From CAYQTE01 sp964420285 (lineage in GTDB: Bacteria > Planctomycetota > Phycisphaerae > Tepidisphaerales > Tepidisphaeraceae): DNA of 13,579 nt. A program made the translations under genes and the position numbers. How positions within the stretch are numbered: the stretch's first letter is position 1; the number at the start of each line of letters is the position of its first letter. Of the stretch, positions 1-6,504 are shown piece after piece. The stretch is taken from NCBI GenBank assembly GCA_964420285.1, contig CAYQTE010000099.1, forward strand, positions 1-13,579, given 5' to 3'. The notes beneath the pieces are model-generated. The model ran no database searches, was not told the origin of the DNA, and was given only the letters and a program-made list of their open reading frames with translations.

Positions 1-1412
1 AGCAGCGGCGAGACCAGCGATACTGCCGCATCCGCGTATTGCTTGACGAAATTCCGATTCGTCCACGCCTTCACATCCAGTTGCCGAGAATCGGCCATGT
101 AGGTCTGTTGCACGGCCCGCAGTTGATCAATCACGCCCTGACCGTACAGGAGCGTGGTCAATTCGAAGTTCAGGTGGAAACTGCGGATGTCCAGATTCGC
201 CGAGCCGATCATCCCCAGCGTGTCGTCCACGGTGATCAGCTTGGCATGAATCAAACCCGGCCGGTAGAGGAAGATCTTCGCCCCGGCCGTAAGCAATGCG
301 GAATAATGCGCCCGTCCGGCCGACGCGGTGAAGAAATGGTCGGGATGCTCGGGAACGATCAGGCTGATATCCACGCCACGGTCGGCCGCCATCAGCAGCG
401 ATACCATTGTCGGATCGTCCGGCACGAAGTAGGGCGTCGTGATGATCAGCCGCTCGGTCGAAAGCTGGATCGCGCCCAGCAGCACACGGCGGTAGCTCTC
501 CTCCGGCGACACCGGGCCGGTTGGCACCACCTGCATCGGCGCGCCGTCCGCTTCGGCCCCGATATCCGCCGGTGACGGAACCTCCAGGATATTACCGGTC
601 TCGAACGCCCAATCCGCCGCGAAGACGGCCGCGAATTCACCCACCACCGGGCCGGTGAACCTTCCGGTGAGATCGACCCATGGCGCCCCGCGACGCCCGC
701 CGTAATCGGGATCGATCAGGTTCTGACTCCCGCTGTAAGCCAGCCGTCCGTCGATGACCGCCAGCTTGCGGTGATTGCGCACGTCGCGCCGCCGCAGTGG
801 CGATGACGGCAATGCCGCCGCCACCTCGACGCCGGAAGCGCGCAGGTGCTGGGCCAATCCCCCGCGCCGAAACACCGGCCGTGAGGCATATTCATCGGCC
901 AGCAATCGGCAATGCACGCCACGACCGGCCGCTTCCGCCAGAGCCTTTGCCACGCGCTGGCCGGTCGCGTCGCGCGACACCATGTAATACAGCAGGTGAA
1001 CGTGCGACGCCGCCTGTTCGATGTCGCTCACAAGCTGGTCGATCATCAGGCCGGAATCCCGCAGAAATTCGACGCGGCTCCCGGCCACGACGGGCATCCG
1101 CCCGACTTTCATCGCCTGAACCGCGATGGCCTGGCAGCGCGGGTGCAATTCAGCCGGTCGCGTCTCCTTGAGGCCGGTTAGTTGGTAACGGGTGAGCAAC
1201 TGCTGATGCCGGAGCACCCGGCCCGGCCCGAGCCTCGCCTCGCCGAGCAGAAGGTACAGTGCCAAGCCGATATACGGGTGCAGATAGACAATGCCCAGCC
1301 ACGCGATCGACGCTCCCGGCGTGAATTGCCTCCGCAGCACCACCGGCAACATCATCGCGCGGATCAGCCAGCCGAGCGTGGTGTAGATCAAGAGCCAGTT
1401 CAAGTTCGCCAT
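1..1412 (-). CDS. cls: Cardiolipin synthase (phospholipase D superfamily), 3' end at the window edge
   Basis: Inner-membrane enzyme that makes cardiolipin by phosphatidyl transfer. Translating the minus strand from the ATG at 1412 gives 470 complete residues with no stop. Residues about 4-62 hold two hydrophobic segments and match the PLD N-terminal membrane domain, including an AWLGIVYLHPYIGLALYLL stretch. Two HKD motifs are visible: H214-K216-D221 (NHRKLAVID, followed by GSQN) and H389-K391-D396 (IHAKLITVD, followed by GSANLD). Both halves of the active site are therefore present. The reading frame leaves the window at VSPLL; cardiolipin synthases commonly end in SPLL-like tails, so probably only the stop codon or a few residues are missing. 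A GTG at 1418 is an alternative start. No clear Shine-Dalgarno precedes either start. The gene is divergent from lnt across a gap holding a MITE-like element. The family call is firm; which Cls subtype is not resolved. Confidence 0.93.
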   Translation of the reverse strand, partial: MANLNWLLIYTTLGWLIRAMMLPVVLRRQFTPGASIAWLGIVYLHPYIGLALYLLLGEARLGPGRVLRHQQLLTRYQLTGLKETRPAELHPRCQAIAVQAMKVGRMPVVAGSRVEFLRDSGLMIDQLVSDIEQAASHVHLLYYMVSRDATGQRVAKALAEAAGRGVHCRLLADEYASRPVFRRGGLAQHLRASGVEVAAALPSSPLRRRDVRNHRKLAVIDGRLAYSGSQNLIDPDYGGRRGAPWVDLTGRFTGPVVGEFAAVFAADWAFETGNILEVPSPADIGAEADGAPMQVVPTGPVSPEESYRRVLLGAIQLSTERLIITTPYFVPDDPTMVSLLMAADRGVDISLIVPEHPDHFFTASAGRAHYSALLTAGAKIFLYRPGLIHAKLITVDDTLGMIGSANLDIRSFHLNFELTTLLYGQGVIDQLRAVQQTYMADSRQLDVKAWTNRNFVKQYADAAVSLVSPL

Positions 1413-1424
1413 CGGCACGCGGAG

Positions 1425-1430
1425 ATTATA
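1425..1430 (-). promoter_or_regulatory. Possible -10 box for cls
   Basis: The minus strand reads a perfect TATAAT here, 6 bases before the GTG at 1418 and 12 before the ATG at 1412. No convincing -35 box lies upstream. If used, the transcript would start at or very near the start codon, giving a leaderless or nearly leaderless mRNA, which would fit the missing Shine-Dalgarno. A single hexamer match is weak evidence. Confidence 0.3.
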
Positions 1431-1471
1431 CACGAGGGGCCGGGAATCGCCTGCGGCGCGGCGGCCGGCCT

Positions 1472-1479
1472 CTAAACAC
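1472..1479. repeat. Left copy of 8-bp direct repeat (putative target-site duplication)
   Basis: CTAAACAC lies immediately outside the left terminal inverted repeat of the element at 1480-1697. An identical copy lies immediately outside the right end at 1698-1705. Confidence 0.6.
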
Positions 1480-1697
1480 GAGTGTGCCCGATTTTCCGGG
1501 CAAACATAAGTCGATGCAGGCCAAGCTCTTTCCCCCTCCCCTGGTATTCCGGGGGAGGGTCGGGGTGGGGGCTGCCCGTGGCGAGGTTCGATGCCGGTCA
1601 AACGATGGAGCGCCGCGCGAAAACCCCCCACCTCAGTCCTCCCCCGGCGTACCAGGGGAGGATGAAAAGGCGGCCTCCCGGAAACTCGGGCACGCTC
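1480..1697. mobile_element. MITE-like non-autonomous element with nested inverted repeats
   Basis: The element is 218 bp. Its terminal inverted repeats are 21 bp at 1480-1500 and 1677-1697, both reading GAG(T/C)GTGCCCGA from the outside in, with 19 of 21 positions matching. Inside them is a second pair of G/C-rich inverted repeats (about 1532-1571 and 1624-1662), each of which can itself fold. A perfect 8-bp direct repeat, CTAAACAC, abuts both ends and looks like a target-site duplication. No transposase is encoded, so movement would need an enzyme supplied elsewhere. The 8-bp duplication would suit several IS families (IS66, ISAs1 and ISL3 are examples), but the ends do not let me choose. 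Short open frames run through it and have no coding character. It occupies the divergent cls-lnt gap and so may influence transcription of both genes. Confidence 0.62.
1532..1662. repeat. Inner G/C-run inverted repeat pair, REP-like
   Basis: The left arm (about 1532-1571) and right arm (about 1624-1662) are reverse complements over roughly 38 positions with a few mismatches. Each arm also carries its own small palindrome of the form CCTCCCCTGGTA...CCGGGGGAGG. The pair could fold as one long cruciform or as two separate hairpins. Similar C-run/G-run palindromes are common intergenic repeats in high-GC environmental bacteria. Confidence 0.6.
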
Positions 1698-1705
1698 CTA
1701 AACAC
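1698..1705. repeat. Right copy of 8-bp direct repeat (putative target-site duplication)
   Basis: CTAAACAC directly abuts the right terminal inverted repeat and is identical to 1472-1479. Confidence 0.6.
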
Positions 1706-1770
1706 GCAAGACCTGCCGCCAGCCGACGTCTTGACGGCGTGCCGGTGGCTTCGCACAGTGGGGGGAATTC

Positions 1771-4575
1771 ATGGCTGAGCGTTCACAACGGTCTAAGGGT
1801 GGCTCACGCTTGCCGGCGGCGGCGCCGATGGCGCCGCGACTGTGGCAGTTGTTCAGGTGCCTGCTCCTGATGGCACTCGGATCGCTGCTCGTCAGCTTGT
1901 CGTTTGCGCCGATTTATCTGTTCCCGCTGGCGTGGATCGGGCTGGTGCCATGGTTCATCGGAATAGACGGCCTGCCCGGCCGGTGGGCGGCGTTCTTTGT
2001 CGCGTGGCTGGTGGGAACCATCTACGTCGCAGCAAACATGTCGTGGCTGATCGGCGTCACCGCTGCGGGATGGCTGGCTCTGGCAATCTATTGCGGATTG
2101 TATTGGGCAATTCCGGCCGCCATCTTTCATGGCATGGGATGGTTGCGGCCCCTTCGAGACCCTGAGTGCTGGCCGCGGGCGGACCGAGCCGTTCTCAGCG
2201 TCGTGCTGATCGCCGCGACATGGACGGCCCTGGAATGGGTGCGCGGGATTTTCCTTACCGGATTGGCGTGGGGATTTCTCGGCCATTCGCAGACGGTATT
2301 GCTGGTGCTCTGCCAGATCGCCGACACCACCGGCGTCTACGGCGTGACGTTCTGGCTGGTCATGCTCAATGCCGCGATCTATCTGACCCTGCGCGTGCGG
2401 CCGGTGCGGCGTCTGGCATGGACGTGGCTGCTGGTGGGGGGATCGACGGTCCTGCTGGTGGGTTACGGGCGGTATCGGCTGGCGACGACCGTGACATATC
2501 CCGGCCCGACGGTCATGGTTGTGCAATCCAACTATCCGCAGAGCAACAGCGGCGCCAAGGGTGCGGATCAGGCGACGATCGTGAAATTCCACTTGGATGA
2601 GACGCATCAGACGCTGGCAAAGCAGCCGGCCGGATCGGTCGATCTGGTCGCCTGGTCGGAAACCATGATGCCGCCGTTCGATCAGGAGAATCTCGAAGCA
2701 CTGCCGCGGTTTACCAACACGGCCGACGAAATCGCCGCATTGACGGCCGACCGCATGCGGCTGTCGAAACTGGCGGCGGAAAACGATATGGCCCTGATCG
2801 TGGGCGGCCAATATGCGGCACACTACACGCCGGATTCCAAGAGCAATTACCGACCCGAGCGGCGGAACTCCGCGTATTTCTTCGACCGCTCCGGCGAGCT
2901 GGGCGGGCGCTATGACAAAATTCACCTGGTTCCGTTCGGCGAATTTGTGCCGTTCAAGCAGTCGTTCCCGTGGCTTCACGACATGCTGGTGAGCCTTGGG
3001 CCGCCGGACATGAACGAGTATGCGCTGGAAAACGGTGCGGATTTGACAGTGTTCACATTGGACCAGCGGCCGCCGAAACGCGCCGCGACCCGCGCGGTCA
3101 GCGACTTTCTCACCCCTGACGAATTTCAAGCCGCCGCGCCGTGGCGATTCGTTACGCCGATCTGCTTTGAAGACCTGGACGCCCGGCTGGTCGGGGCGAT
3201 GTTTCGCGGCGAGGATGGCGGCAAGCGGGCCCAGTTCATGGTCAATCTCACCAACGATGGGTGGTTCAATCGCAATGAAAACGCCGATCATTTTCAGATG
3301 GCGGTGTTCCGTTGCATCGAGAACCGCGCTCCCATGGTACGCAGCGTCAATACGGGCATCAGCGGGTTTATCGATTCAACCGGCCGGGCGTCCAATCGCG
3401 TGCCCGTCCGGACCGAGGGCTCGGCGGTGCAGCGGCTTGCATTGGATGCTCGCGTGACGTTCTATATGCGGTACGGCGATGTGTTTGCCGGCGCGTGCCT
3501 GCTGGTCGCGTCGATTGCGGTATTCGGACGGATCGGCATTAGAGTGTGGAACAGGAGACTATCCATGAAAAGGGCGGCATTGTTTCTGATCGGCTTGATG
3601 GCGATGGGTTCGCTGTGGGCATGTCAATCCACACCATCGGCCAAGGATCAACAGGCGCGATTGACCAAGACCAACGATCCCGATCCGCCGCCGCCCCTGG
3701 TTCCGACGCCAATCCGGCCGGAATTGCAATCGCGGGCCCGAGCCCAATTGGTTGCGGCGGCCGGGTCCACTGATGCGGTGGTGCGTACCAACGCGCTGGC
3801 GGCCATGGTCGATTCGATGGGCCAGGAGGCGGCGCCGCAGTTTTTGGCGGCGCTGGACGATCCGGATCCGGTGGCGCGGTTCGCGGCCACGATCGCGGCG
3901 GGGCGGCTGAAGCTTGAAGCGGCCCACGACAAGCTGCTGGTCCTGGCGGTCGGCGGCGATCCCAGCGTGAATGTCGGCGCCATTTTCGCCCTGCACCAAC
4001 TGGGGGATTATCGCTACAGCCACGAATTGGAGAAGACGGCGTTCAGCCCGTTGCCGACCGTCAAAGCCGACACGGCGGTGGTTCTGGGCCTGATCGGCGA
4101 TCCCAGCGCCTTGCCCTATCTTGCGATTCTGGTGAGCGATCCCGATGTCGGCGTACAACAGCAGGCGGCGGCGGCGCTGTGGCGGTTCCACGATCAGCGG
4201 GGATTGGACGTGTTATCGGCCAAGCTCATCAGCAAATACCCCGACGACCAGATTTTCGCGCTGGTTGCTCTGGCCGAGCCGGGCGACCCGCGCGTCCGGG
4301 GTCAGGTTCGCGGCCAACTGAGCACATGGCCGCCGGAAGTGCAACTGACCGCCGCCCGCGCTTTGGGGATGCTGCATTCGGATGCCGGATACAGTCTGGG
4401 GATCAAGTATGCGACCAGTGCAGACGAGACCGAGCGGGTTTTTGCGGCCGAAGCGCTGGGCGCCATCGGCCGTTCCGATGCTCAATCCACGCTGGCCAAG
4501 CTGCTGGACGACCCGTCGGCGCAGGTGAAGCTGGCGGCGTCGGCGGCGATAATCCAGTTGGGAGCGGGCAAGTAA
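1771..4575 (+). CDS. lnt: Apolipoprotein N-acyltransferase, reading in frame into a HEAT-repeat lipoprotein
   Basis: Lnt transfers the third acyl chain to the N-terminal cysteine of diacylglyceryl lipoproteins in the inner membrane. The frame encodes 934 residues; residues 1-598 are the Lnt part. Residues about 25-245 are strongly hydrophobic (several membrane helices) and include ALEWVRGIFLTGLAWGFLGHSQ-type sequence typical of the family. A nitrilase-like (CN hydrolase) domain follows, with the expected catalytic residues: E297 (AWSETMMP), K383 (YDKIHLVPFGE, also E391) and C465-F-E467 (TPICFE). NLTNDGWF and the RSVNTGISGFID stretch also match. A last membrane helix lies at about 572-590. No stop follows: the frame continues through 15 basic and polar residues into a lipoprotein signal peptide at residue 599. 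Usual Lnt length is about 500-600, so 934 is abnormal. A G-rich Shine-Dalgarno stretch sits 6 bases before the ATG. The Lnt call is very secure; whether the fused polypeptide is made is not known. Confidence 0.93.
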   Translation: MAERSQRSKGGSRLPAAAPMAPRLWQLFRCLLLMALGSLLVSLSFAPIYLFPLAWIGLVPWFIGIDGLPGRWAAFFVAWLVGTIYVAANMSWLIGVTAAGWLALAIYCGLYWAIPAAIFHGMGWLRPLRDPECWPRADRAVLSVVLIAATWTALEWVRGIFLTGLAWGFLGHSQTVLLVLCQIADTTGVYGVTFWLVMLNAAIYLTLRVRPVRRLAWTWLLVGGSTVLLVGYGRYRLATTVTYPGPTVMVVQSNYPQSNSGAKGADQATIVKFHLDETHQTLAKQPAGSVDLVAWSETMMPPFDQENLEALPRFTNTADEIAALTADRMRLSKLAAENDMALIVGGQYAAHYTPDSKSNYRPERRNSAYFFDRSGELGGRYDKIHLVPFGEFVPFKQSFPWLHDMLVSLGPPDMNEYALENGADLTVFTLDQRPPKRAATRAVSDFLTPDEFQAAAPWRFVTPICFEDLDARLVGAMFRGEDGGKRAQFMVNLTNDGWFNRNENADHFQMAVFRCIENRAPMVRSVNTGISGFIDSTGRASNRVPVRTEGSAVQRLALDARVTFYMRYGDVFAGACLLVASIAVFGRIGIRVWNRRLSMKRAALFLIGLMAMGSLWACQSTPSAKDQQARLTKTNDPDPPPPLVPTPIRPELQSRARAQLVAAAGSTDAVVRTNALAAMVDSMGQEAAPQFLAALDDPDPVARFAATIAAGRLKLEAAHDKLLVLAVGGDPSVNVGAIFALHQLGDYRYSHELEKTAFSPLPTVKADTAVVLGLIGDPSALPYLAILVSDPDVGVQQQAAAALWRFHDQRGLDVLSAKLISKYPDDQIFALVALAEPGDPRVRGQVRGQLSTWPPEVQLTAARALGMLHSDAGYSLGIKYATSADETERVFAAEALGAIGRSDAQSTLAKLLDDPSAQVKLAASAAIIQLGAGK
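3553..3557 (+). promoter_or_regulatory. Internal Shine-Dalgarno for the lipoprotein start
   Basis: AGGAG lies inside the lnt reading frame, 7 bases before the ATG at 3565 that opens the lipoprotein signal peptide. Strength and spacing are near ideal, which supports independent initiation of the lipoprotein even though lnt has no stop before it. Confidence 0.6.
3565..4575 (+). CDS. HEAT-repeat lipoprotein, in frame with the 3' end of lnt
   Basis: From the ATG at 3565 the product is 336 residues. Residues 1-20 are a lipoprotein signal peptide: basic start (MKR), hydrophobic core and lipobox LWAC, with C20 as the lipidated cysteine. A proline-rich linker follows (PDPPPPLVPTPIRP). From about residue 50 to the end there are successive two-helix units with DPDPVARFAA-, GDPSALPYLAIL-, DPDVGVQQQAAAAL- and DPSAQVKLAASAAI-type motifs, which are HEAT/PBS-lyase-like repeats that usually act as protein-binding scaffolds. 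Residue C20 is C618 of the fused frame. Because Lnt normally ends in the cytoplasm, the signal peptide could still insert from the fused chain in the correct orientation, and signal peptidase II could release it. Binding partner and exact function are unknown. It is the last gene before a terminator-like hairpin. Confidence 0.7.
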   Translation: MKRAALFLIGLMAMGSLWACQSTPSAKDQQARLTKTNDPDPPPPLVPTPIRPELQSRARAQLVAAAGSTDAVVRTNALAAMVDSMGQEAAPQFLAALDDPDPVARFAATIAAGRLKLEAAHDKLLVLAVGGDPSVNVGAIFALHQLGDYRYSHELEKTAFSPLPTVKADTAVVLGLIGDPSALPYLAILVSDPDVGVQQQAAAALWRFHDQRGLDVLSAKLISKYPDDQIFALVALAEPGDPRVRGQVRGQLSTWPPEVQLTAARALGMLHSDAGYSLGIKYATSADETERVFAAEALGAIGRSDAQSTLAKLLDDPSAQVKLAASAAIIQLGAGK

Positions 4576-4577
4576 AC

Positions 4578-4605
4578 TTGACATCGACCGGCGGCCAATT
4601 AGGAT
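4578..4605 (+). promoter_or_regulatory. Possible sigma-70-like promoter for the coiled-coil gene cluster
   Basis: A perfect TTGACA (4578-4583) is followed after 16 bases by TAGGAT (4600-4605), 4 of 6 matches to TATAAT. It lies directly after the lipoprotein stop codon and would give a leader of about 205 bases before the TTG start at 4820. The hairpin at 4625-4648 is just downstream, so either that hairpin acts as an attenuator or one of the two calls is wrong. Confidence 0.4.
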
Positions 4606-4624
4606 TTCAGAAGCGCAACGTGCG

Positions 4625-4648
4625 GCGGCGTCTTTGCCGCGCGGTTTT
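4625..4648 (+). terminator. Hairpin with T-run after the lnt-lipoprotein gene
   Basis: GCGGC (4625-4629) and GCCGC (4636-4640) form a 5-bp G/C stem with a 6-base loop. After GCGG comes TTTT (4645-4648). This resembles a weak intrinsic terminator. The stem is short and the T-run is offset by four bases. Confidence 0.3.
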
Positions 4649-4671
4649 GTAGCAGGCGCGACGAGGAGGTT

Positions 4672-4736
4672 GGCCCGGTGACGGCAACAATGCGGTGCCG
4701 CCGACGGGGCCGAAACTCGGGCGGGAATTGCCCGCC
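4672..4736 (+). other. Structured GC-rich leader upstream of the coiled-coil gene
   Basis: GGCCC (4672-4676) can pair with GGGCC (4707-4711). Inside it CGGCA (4682-4686) pairs with TGCCG (4696-4700), giving a two-part hairpin. A second hairpin follows: GGCGGG (4720-4725), a five-base loop and CCCGCC (4731-4736). More G/C palindromes occur up to about 4795. No known riboswitch is recognised. The stretch 4576-4819 contains no credible gene. Confidence 0.35.
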
Positions 4737-4819
4737 GATGTGTTGCACGGCCGGATTGCCGGTCGGCTGGAAAGTCGCGCCGGCGGCCGTAGCCGGACAT
4801 TCCCGACCAAGGAGTTCCC

Positions 4820-5710
4820 TTGAGTATCCTTACAAAAGTATTCGTGATTCTGCTGGTTCTGTTCGCCATGATCACCAGCGCCGCCGAAATCGTTTTTGTG
4901 CAGACGACCAACGCCAGCAAGGACCAGATTGACGCCTTGACGGCCGACAACTCCAAGCTGAAGCGGGACAGCGAGGCCGCCAAGCACGACGCCGACAGTC
5001 GCGAGCTTGCCCTGAGCTTGCAGAACACGTCGCGGCTCAACGACATCGCCAATCTGCAGAGCAAGCTGGCCGATCAGCTCAAGGCATACGACGATCAGGC
5101 CCTTAAGCTGGCCGCTGTCGACAGCGAGAACGCCTCGCTCAAGACCGAGATGGCCTCGATGGCCGACGCGATGAAGGTTGCCCAGGACAACAACGGCAAG
5201 ATGCAGGCCATTGTCGCCGACCTGCGCTCGAGCATGGACAAGCTCCAAACCGAACACACCGAGGACGCGGTCGCCATCTCCGACAAGACCAATCTCTACG
5301 AGTCCGCCAGCCGCGAACTGGAATTCACCAAGGAACAACTCCAGGACATGCAGACCAAGGCCGAAACCTATCTCCGCATGCTCCAGCAGCATGGGATCAC
5401 GGCCGATCAGGCCATTACCCAGGCGACCGCCAATCCGATGCGTCCCGTCCCGCCGATCACCGGCCACGTCAGCGAGAAGAGCACCATCGCCGGCGTTCCC
5501 TACGTGACACTCTCGGTTGGTTCGGCCGATTCCGTCAGCCTGGCGACGATCTTCTATGTTGTTGACCAGGACAAGGGAGATTTCCTCGGCCAGGTCACCG
5601 TGACGAAGGTTGACCCCAACGACTCGGTTGGCCGGCTCACCGGCCCGGCCGATGCGGTGGACAAAGTCCGCATCGGCAACGAGGTGCGCACGCGGCTGAC
5701 CAGCAATTAA
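4820..5710 (+). CDS. Membrane-anchored coiled-coil protein with beta-rich C-terminal domain, unknown function
   Basis: The product is 296 residues. The start is a TTG at 4820, chosen because AAGGAG (4809-4814) sits 5 bases before it and the hydrophobic N-terminus begins immediately. Residues 6-28 form one membrane helix (signal anchor). Residues about 30-195 are rich in A, D, E, K, L and Q with heptad-like spacing, including DALTADNSKLKRDSEAAK and LQSKLADQLKAYDDQ, so a long coiled coil is expected. Residues about 207-296 form a glycine- and valine-rich beta domain (GHVSEKS, VTLSVGSADSVSLATIFYVV, FLGQVTVTKVDP) loosely reminiscent of MreC-like or surface-associated beta domains. I recall similar one-helix coiled-coil proteins in Planctomycetota, but know no assigned function. 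Topology suggests a periplasmic rod anchored in the inner membrane. A small membrane protein gene follows 30 bases downstream. Confidence 0.85.
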   Translation: MSILTKVFVILLVLFAMITSAAEIVFVQTTNASKDQIDALTADNSKLKRDSEAAKHDADSRELALSLQNTSRLNDIANLQSKLADQLKAYDDQALKLAAVDSENASLKTEMASMADAMKVAQDNNGKMQAIVADLRSSMDKLQTEHTEDAVAISDKTNLYESASRELEFTKEQLQDMQTKAETYLRMLQQHGITADQAITQATANPMRPVPPITGHVSEKSTIAGVPYVTLSVGSADSVSLATIFYVVDQDKGDFLGQVTVTKVDPNDSVGRLTGPADAVDKVRIGNEVRTRLTSN

Positions 5711-5740
5711 AGGCTCTCGACCAGCTCACGGAGAATTTCC

Positions 5741-5896
5741 ATGTCACGTACACCGACCGAAATCAAGCCGTCTGACAACATCTACACCGTCATGCTGGCG
5801 GCCGCAACCCTCGTGCAACTGGGCGCGGGCGTGCTGATGTTCATCAAGTATTACCAGCTTTACGGCACGCATATTTTCAATTACGGCATGAAGTAG
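5741..5896 (+). CDS. Small one-helix membrane protein (51 residues)
   Basis: ATG at 5741, preceded by GGAG at 5730-5733 (7-base spacing); stop TAG at 5894-5896. The product has a polar N-terminus (MSRTPTEIKPSDNIY), a single hydrophobic segment at about residues 16-36 (VMLAAATLVQLGAGVLMFI) and an aromatic tail with two YY/YG clusters. It begins 30 bases after the coiled-coil gene and ends 5 bases before the acetyltransferase gene, with the same strand and spacing as an operon. The good ribosome-binding site, the single clean membrane segment and the tight packing support a real gene. Partnership with the upstream membrane coiled-coil protein is a reasonable inference from position only. Confidence 0.75.
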   Translation: MSRTPTEIKPSDNIYTVMLAAATLVQLGAGVLMFIKYYQLYGTHIFNYGMK

Positions 5897-5901
5897 CGGG
5901 C

Positions 5902-6504
5902 ATGTTTTTCCGATTCGCCAGCCCGCGCCGGCCGTTTCAGTTCCTCGACGCCGGACCGTTGGCGGATGGCGACTTGCAGCTTGTTCCGCCCCACGAACAA
6001 TTCATCCCCGATGTCGTGGCCTCGCGCCAGCATCCACTGACCCGCCAGTCCGATCCCGCCCTGGCCGCGGCGGGCGATTCCTGGCTTCGGCAATTCGTCC
6101 AGAACATGCCTTCCGGCCACGAAAACGGCGCCTTGGGCCCCGCGTATCACTTCTGGATGAACTCGGCCGTTGGGCCTCTGGCCATGGCCGGTGACATCTC
6201 ACTGCGCATCTCCGAGACTCGGGAGATCATCCGCTACTACGGCCACATCGGCTACTACGTTTTCCCCGCCTGCCGCGGCCGTCATTATGCAGAACGCGCC
6301 GCGCGTTTGTTGTTCCCCCTTGCCATCCGCCACGGCCTGCGCACCCTGTGGATCACGACCAACCCCGACAACATCCCCTCCCGCCGCACCTGCCAGCGAC
6401 TGGGCGCCACGCTGGTGAACGTCGTCAAGATTCCCCCCGGCCACGCCCTGTCGTATGCTGGCGACATCGAGAAGTGCCGGTATCGGATCAATTTGACCGT
6501 GTGA
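5902..6504 (+). CDS. GNAT-family N-acetyltransferase
   Basis: Cytosolic enzyme of 200 residues that probably transfers an acetyl group from acetyl-CoA; the substrate cannot be read from sequence. The C-terminal half carries the fold signature: GHIGYYVFPACRGRHYAERA (residues 114-133) is the beta4-alpha3 acetyl-CoA loop, and TTNPDNIPSRRTCQRLGA (152-169) is the usual N...S...G region of motif B. In the canonical R-G-x-G-x-A loop the second glycine is replaced by H128, so cofactor binding may differ. Residues 1-100 are less typical. The ATG lies 5 bases after the stop of the small membrane-protein gene and lacks a strong Shine-Dalgarno, which suggests translational coupling. It is the last gene before the lower-GC restriction-modification block. 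Confidence 0.85.
   Translation: MFFRFASPRRPFQFLDAGPLADGDLQLVPPHEQFIPDVVASRQHPLTRQSDPALAAAGDSWLRQFVQNMPSGHENGALGPAYHFWMNSAVGPLAMAGDISLRISETREIIRYYGHIGYYVFPACRGRHYAERAARLLFPLAIRHGLRTLWITTNPDNIPSRRTCQRLGATLVNVVKIPPGHALSYAGDIEKCRYRINLTV

Noticed and set aside
1485..1502. Hairpin TGCCCG/CGGGCA as a terminator
   Set aside because: It has no T-run on either side and belongs to the terminal inverted repeat of the MITE-like element, between two divergent genes where no terminator is needed.
1731..1759. TTGACG...CACAGT as the lnt promoter
   Set aside because: The -10 match is only 3 of 6 and transcription would start about 5 bases before the ATG, leaving no room for the Shine-Dalgarno.
1482..1870. 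Two overlapping plus-strand frames running through the MITE-like element
   Set aside because: They translate repeat sequence (Pro/Gly/Arg runs), lack ribosome sites and overlap the lnt start.
1804..3291. 495-codon minus-strand open frame opposite lnt
   Set aside because: Its translation is rich in R, Q, H and P with no domain, and it is antisense to well-conserved Lnt motifs. It is a high-GC shadow frame.
4671..4702. Resemblance of GGCCCGGTGACGGCAAC...GGTGCC to the SAM-I riboswitch core
   Set aside because: The junction spacing is wrong, the closing stem and kink-turn elements are not found, and the downstream gene has no link to methionine or SAM metabolism. Treated as chance in a GC-rich leader.
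4607..5467. 286-codon minus-strand open frame opposite the coiled-coil gene
   Set aside because: Leu/Val/Gly repeats such as LGLELV and VLGVFG are the usual antisense product of a coiled-coil coding sequence; the plus-strand gene has a ribosome site and signal anchor.
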